A stretch of DNA of 64,000 bases from Cesiribacter sp964504565 (GTDB lineage: Bacteria > Bacteroidota > Bacteroidia > Cytophagales > Cyclobacteriaceae): NCBI GenBank assembly GCA_964504565.1, contig CAZDEY010000003.1, forward strand, positions 1 to 64,000, read 5' to 3'. A program made the position numbers and the translations under genes. Position 1 is the stretch's first letter; each line of letters starts with the position of its first letter. This document shows positions 60,360 through 64,000 of this stretch, one piece after another. Under the pieces are notes generated by a model, which had not been told where the DNA came from, did not search any database, and saw only the letters and a program-made list of their open reading frames with translations.

Positions 60360-61010
60360 CTAAAAACGTTTGAGGTTACTTATTGTATCCTGAGGGGAAT
60401 TTGATTTAAAAACGAAGCTGCCGGCCACTAGTACCTCAGCCCCGGCATCTACTAACTGCCGGGCATTTTGGCTGCTTACGCCACCGTCAATTTCAATAAG
60501 GGCCTCGCTACCGCACGCCTGCTTAAGCTCGTTTAATTCCTGGGTTTTCCAATAGGTATGTTCAATAAACTTTTGGCCACCAAAGCCGGGGTTAACCGAC
60601 ATTAAGCACACCAAATCAATATCAGCCAGGATATCTTTTAATAAACTTACCGGCGTATGAGGATTAAGGGCTACTCCGGCTTTTGCACCTAAATCTTTAA
60701 TTTGCTGAATAGTGCGGTGCAAATGCGGGCAGGCTTCGTAATGTACGGTCAAAATCTCGGCCCCGGCTTTACGAAAATCTTCCAGATATTTTTCCGGCTC
60801 CACTATCATTAGATGCACATCCAAAGGCTTTTTGGCGTGCTGATGAATGGCTTGGGTTACCGGAATACCAAAGGAGATATTTGGTACAAACCGGCCATCC
60901 ATTATATCAATGTGTATCCAGTCGGCTTCGCTAGCGTTGAGCATATTTACTTCCTGCTCAAGGTTGGCGAAATCGGCAGCTAATATGGAAGGTGCTATTT
61001 TATAGCCCAT
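60360..61010 (-). CDS. rpe: Ribulose-phosphate 3-epimerase
   Basis: A 216-residue TIM-barrel enzyme interconverting ribulose 5-phosphate and xylulose 5-phosphate in the pentose phosphate pathway. APSILAADFANL opens it; HIDIMDGRFVPN, DVHLMIVEPEKYL, LMSVNPGFGGQKFIE and IEIDGGVS hold the metal ligands and catalytic Asp residues. Length is normal. It sits between a protease and a receptor gene in an operon, an unusual place for a central enzyme, and is 14 bases from the protease stop. Confidence 0.97.
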   Translation of the reverse strand: MGYKIAPSILAADFANLEQEVNMLNASEADWIHIDIMDGRFVPNISFGIPVTQAIHQHAKKPLDVHLMIVEPEKYLEDFRKAGAEILTVHYEACPHLHRTIQQIKDLGAKAGVALNPHTPVSLLKDILADIDLVCLMSVNPGFGGQKFIEHTYWKTQELNELKQACGSEALIEIDGGVSSQNARQLVDAGAEVLVAGSFVFKSNSPQDTISNLKRF

Positions 61011-61024
61011 GGTAGAATTGGGTA

Positions 61025-62611
61025 TTAATTTATTAATAGGCGAACGGTCCTATGACCTTCATTAGTGCGCAAACTTACTAGATATATACCTGATCTCATA
61101 CCCTGAGTATCCAAAAGTGTTGTATTCTGGGTTTTATCGTATACGGCGGTAAAGTTTTGAGACTGCCCTTGGCTGTTGTATACTGAAATTGCAGTTGCTT
61201 CTGCGCTAGCCAAAGTTATAAGTTGGCCAGGCTCAGCCGGGTTCGGATATATTTTCTTAATTAGGGCTTTAGGTTCCGGGATATATTGTATTCTTAAGTA
61301 ATTAGGTAAGCCATAACCATAGTCAAAGTCTGGGTCTGAAAACTGATTGCCGGATTGGATGATCAATTCGCGAAGTTCTAAGTTGGTAACATCGGGGTAT
61401 TTACTCCAGACGCTGGCTGCAAAGCCGGCCATAATTGGAGCCGCAAAAGAGGTTCCATTACTAGCACCCGTTTTACCGTTGGCCCGTATAATGGCCGCAC
61501 GTTGGCCCATAGCCACTACCTCGGGCTTGATCCGGCTATCGGCAATTGGCCCCCGCGATGAAAACCCGGCTACCGTGCCATTATCATTTACCGCCCCAAC
61601 GGCTAAACTATTAAGTGCATCGGCAGGTGTAGTAATCGTTCCTTCACCGGGGCCGTTATTTCCAGCACTATTTACTACTAGAATTCCCCGTTCGGTAGCA
61701 AAATTTGCGGCCTGGGCACCTACTGTAGTTTTACCGTCCAGATCGTTCAGGGTATAGTCCATTCGGTCATCATCGAAATCGTAATACCCCAAAGAAATAT
61801 TGATTATATCGGCCCCCAGGCTATCAGCCCATTCCATGCCAAATAGTAGATTGTATTCCTCAACTACGTACTCTGATTCTACATCTTCCGTAATTGCAAT
61901 AGCGTAATTAGCTCCCGGAGCAGTTCCGGTATAGTTGGGACTTTCAGCCGCCATTGTACTTAGCACTTTGGTGCCGTGGTCGTGCATGCTATACACCTCC
62001 TGATTGTTCAGTGGAAAATTTTTTACGCCTACTACCCTATTTTCCGTATACAGTTTCTGAAAGGCTCTGATAGTATCGACGCCTTTGTATCCGGCATCAA
62101 GCACCGCTATAGTAATGCCGGCACCGTTGTATCCTTCCGAGTGCAAAATATCTACTCCCAGCATTTTATTCTGTATATCGCTTTCTACCTGATCTTGACC
62201 AGGGATATTTATTTTGGAGCCGGACTGTATACTCTTTTGGTTAAGACGCGAGCCGGGGGCTACAAACTCTACTCTATCTACAAATTCAAGGGCTTCAACT
62301 TGCTTTATAACTTCCTCGGACTCTTGAATTAATACTGCATTAAGCCAGCGGCTAGTATGGTACGTCTTTATACCTTTATTCTTTAAGTACGAGAGATAGT
62401 TTGGGTTAACCGGCAGATCGGCTTCGGTTAACTCAATTCCTTGATTTAGACGCCGTTCTATACCCTTTTTACCTAAGAATTCTTCCGGCCGGGTTAATGA
62501 GTACGGCGTATTAACCTTATCAGTAAAGAAAACTATATAACGGTTTTGTTCCTGGGCAAAAAGATTGAGTGAGGTGAGAATTATTAAAATTGTTAAAACA
62601 AAACGGTTCAT
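61025..62611 (-). CDS. Subtilisin-like protease with T9SS C-terminal domain
   Basis: A 528-residue exported S8 peptidase. Signal peptide to about 20; a prodomain-like region (to about 150); catalytic Asp172 (AVLDAGYKG), His212 (MHDHGTKV) and Ser388 (NGTSFAAP), with the oxyanion Asn in SAGNNG. The end (about 455-528) is a type A T9SS sorting domain: YPNPAEPGQL, then SGIYLVSLRTNEG. It would be secreted across the outer membrane by the type IX system. It overlaps the upstream lipoprotein gene by 4 bases (ATGA) and precedes rpe by 14. Confidence 0.95.
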   Translation of the reverse strand: MNRFVLTILIILTSLNLFAQEQNRYIVFFTDKVNTPYSLTRPEEFLGKKGIERRLNQGIELTEADLPVNPNYLSYLKNKGIKTYHTSRWLNAVLIQESEEVIKQVEALEFVDRVEFVAPGSRLNQKSIQSGSKINIPGQDQVESDIQNKMLGVDILHSEGYNGAGITIAVLDAGYKGVDTIRAFQKLYTENRVVGVKNFPLNNQEVYSMHDHGTKVLSTMAAESPNYTGTAPGANYAIAITEDVESEYVVEEYNLLFGMEWADSLGADIINISLGYYDFDDDRMDYTLNDLDGKTTVGAQAANFATERGILVVNSAGNNGPGEGTITTPADALNSLAVGAVNDNGTVAGFSSRGPIADSRIKPEVVAMGQRAAIIRANGKTGASNGTSFAAPIMAGFAASVWSKYPDVTNLELRELIIQSGNQFSDPDFDYGYGLPNYLRIQYIPEPKALIKKIYPNPAEPGQLITLASAEATAISVYNSQGQSQNFTAVYDKTQNTTLLDTQGMRSGIYLVSLRTNEGHRTVRLLIN

Positions 62612-63324
62612 TGTTCTAATGTACCACTTTCTTTTAAACTCATATTCATGTAGTTAATACTTTTTTCACCTACCCCACTGGTGCAGCTATTGTCGTTAGC
62701 CTGACAGTGAACTCTATTATTAATAAATCGAAAAACTTCACCTACCCCCTCCTGAAAAACCCGGAACCGCAGATCATACTCCACAATTGGGTCAGGAATG
62801 TTTACCTCCTCAATTACCAAGGCATCAGAAAATTGAAGGCCTATAGAATCTATTGTAAAGGTATTGTCCAGAGAAATTAGCGTCCAGGTAGTTACGGAAT
62901 CGGCATTTAGGCGATTTATGTTCCAACTGGCTCCTTCCTTAACCGGGTAATTTAATATAACCTTCGATTTATTTTCAGAGGTTTCAACATAGTTAAAAAG
63001 GGTTCGCCTAACCTGCCACACGGAATCCGTTAGCCAGGACATTCTCGCTTCCGGTCTGCTTTCCCTTACAAACAAGTACACCGAATCGCCCGCCTGGTTA
63101 AGGGTAGTATCGTAAACTCGTACGCGGCTTTCAAATCGTTCTTCCTGGTAGGTGGTAAACTCATTGTACTCAATAGAGTGAACGTTGTATAGCCAGTACA
63201 TCCCTACTTCAAGGGGCGTATATTCCAAGCCTAAAACTTCCGGAGAAACTTCCCGCTTACTATTACACGAAATAACAGTTGCAAGCGTAAGTACCGGAAG
63301 TAAAAACTTAATTAAGGTGTACAT
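62608..63324 (-). CDS. Hypothetical lipoprotein
   Basis: A 238-residue lipoprotein; ATG at 63324 gives a signal peptide with lipobox ATVISC (Cys20). The mature part is beta-rich (YTPLEVGMYWLYNVHSIEY, then VKEGASWNINRLNADSVTTW) as in many Bacteroidota surface lipoproteins without a named family; two cysteines near the C-terminus (HCQANDNSC) may form a disulfide. The start overlaps the end of mnmA by 17 bases and its stop overlaps the protease start by 4, so all three are translated from one transcript. Role unknown, perhaps with the protease. Confidence 0.82.
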   Translation of the reverse strand: MYTLIKFLLPVLTLATVISCNSKREVSPEVLGLEYTPLEVGMYWLYNVHSIEYNEFTTYQEERFESRVRVYDTTLNQAGDSVYLFVRESRPEARMSWLTDSVWQVRRTLFNYVETSENKSKVILNYPVKEGASWNINRLNADSVTTWTLISLDNTFTIDSIGLQFSDALVIEEVNIPDPIVEYDLRFRVFQEGVGEVFRFINNRVHCQANDNSCTSGVGEKSINYMNMSLKESGTLEQ

Positions 63325-64000
63325 GTGCTTGCTGAAAACTTTTATAAATCCAACCGCCGCCAACTACATCGTCTCCCTCGTAAAAAACCGCCGCCTGGCC
63401 GGGGGCAATTGCTGAAACGCCCTTGCCGAAAAACACCTTCATAGTATCGCCCACCTGCTCAATAACGGCCGGGGTGCCTGCATCGTTATAACGGACTTTA
63501 GTTACGGTTTCCAATCGCTGGCCGTTCAGGTTGGCGTACTTGTTCATTACCAAGTCTTTCACGTACATTCCGTCGCGGCTCAGTTCGTCAAAAGTTCCTA
63601 ATACCACTTCGTTGTTTTCCTTACGGATTTCAGTAACGTAGACCGGGTAGCCTAAGGCTACGCCTAAGCCTTTACGCTGGCCTACAGTATAAAATGGATA
63701 CCCCTCGTGCGTACCCACTACCTGACCGTCTTCAGTTACAAAGTTTCCGCCGGCCACTTGTTCTTCCAGTCCGTCAACCCGTCTTTTTAAAAAGCCGCGA
63801 TAATCGTTATCCGGTACAAAGCATATTTCGTAGCTTTCGCTTTTATTTACAAGTTCGTGAAAGCCCCGCTCGGTAGCCATTTCCCGTATTTTGGCTTTAG
63901 TAAGGTGCCCTAACGGCAGCATGGTGCGGCTAAGGCTTTCCTGGCTAACCCCCCACAGGGCATACGATTGGTCTTTACTGATATCGGTGCCGCGGCTAAT
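63308..64000 (-). CDS. mnmA: tRNA-uridine 2-sulfurtransferase MnmA, C-terminal part
   Basis: About 231 residues of the C-terminal part; the gene continues beyond the window (reading frame open at base 64000). The catalytic-core remnant DISKDQSYALWGVSQ is seen at the edge, then MLPLGHLTKAKIREMA, ESYEICFVPDNDY with the second catalytic cysteine, GYPFYTVGQRKGLG and the C-terminal beta-barrel. MnmA thiolates U34 of tRNAs for Lys, Glu and Gln. The ATG at 63922 lies inside the protein and is not a start. It overlaps the next gene by 17 bases and appears to head, or lie within, a five-gene operon. Confidence 0.96.
   Translation of the reverse strand: MSRGTDISKDQSYALWGVSQESLSRTMLPLGHLTKAKIREMATERGFHELVNKSESYEICFVPDNDYRGFLKRRVDGLEEQVAGGNFVTEDGQVVGTHEGYPFYTVGQRKGLGVALGYPVYVTEIRKENNEVVLGTFDELSRDGMYVKDLVMNKYANLNGQRLETVTKVRYNDAGTPAVIEQVGDTMKVFFGKGVSAIAPGQAAVFYEGDDVVGGGWIYKSFQQAHVHLN

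Overview
The window is a stretch of a Bacteroidota chromosome, most likely from the Cytophagales. Supporting signs are a T9SS-sorted subtilisin, a TonB receptor with a carboxypeptidase-regulatory-like domain, an AAA+ sigma-54-type activator between miaB and lptE, the bacillithiol enzyme YpdA, paired ECF sigma/anti-sigma modules, OmpP1/FadL next to a GDSL lipoprotein, and promoter elements of the TTTG/TAnnTTTG type. I see no rRNA, tRNA, CRISPR array, phage or insertion sequence. Two runs of exactly 10 N (41592-41601 and 58788-58797) interrupt genes, so this is a scaffolded draft. Both edges cut genes.

Layout. 1-3158: a protein with a long poly-aspartate tract, an ECF sigma factor, and an overlapping gene for an apparent double-membrane anti-sigma factor (cytoplasmic domain, one helix, long linker, C-terminal beta-barrel), then a small envelope protein. 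3280-10232: pckA, a POT peptide transporter, an orphan SiaC-like protein, groEL-groES and an unknown. 10278-16429: a minus-strand cluster pabB, miaB, sigma-54-type activator, lptE, TPR-like protein, secG. 16491-22607: YceI lipoprotein, GDSL lipoprotein with FadL porin, YpdA with an SDR. 22682-28524: mostly plus-strand small genes, including a histone-deacetylase-like enzyme, a Skp-like chaperone, a DinB protein and two rhomboid proteases. 28526-35256: xseA-xseB, a second sigma/membrane/periplasmic module, trehalase with a tandem universal stress protein, and an aminotransferase.

35257-40053: a roughly 240-base non-coding stretch rich in hairpins leads directly into a degenerate beta-lactamase-fold lipoprotein whose start codon lies in a hairpin loop; then glutamate dehydrogenase and a GlnRS with a 119-residue C-terminal extension. 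40188-46397: a LysR regulator divergent from NADP-isocitrate dehydrogenase, a DUF6671 zinc protein and an SbtA bicarbonate transporter, which look like one carbon-metabolism unit, then an MscS channel. 46398-48910: an A/T-rich insert with an M20 hydrolase and a Crp/Fnr regulator, bounded by a shared 15-base motif and containing a candidate Crp/Fnr operator. 48911-64000: DUF2254 protein, two MsrA enzymes (one a lipoprotein), TPR protein, gyrA, an outer-membrane protein with a cationic tail, a baeRF protein, and a tight minus-strand operon mnmA, lipoprotein, T9SS protease, rpe, TonB receptor.

The best candidates for something undescribed are the structured leader at 35408-35650 and the Crp-controlled island at 46398-48910. 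The trans-envelope anti-sigma factor at 1284-2594 belongs to a type reported recently in Bacteroides. No computation was run; start codons, hairpins and motifs were read by eye.
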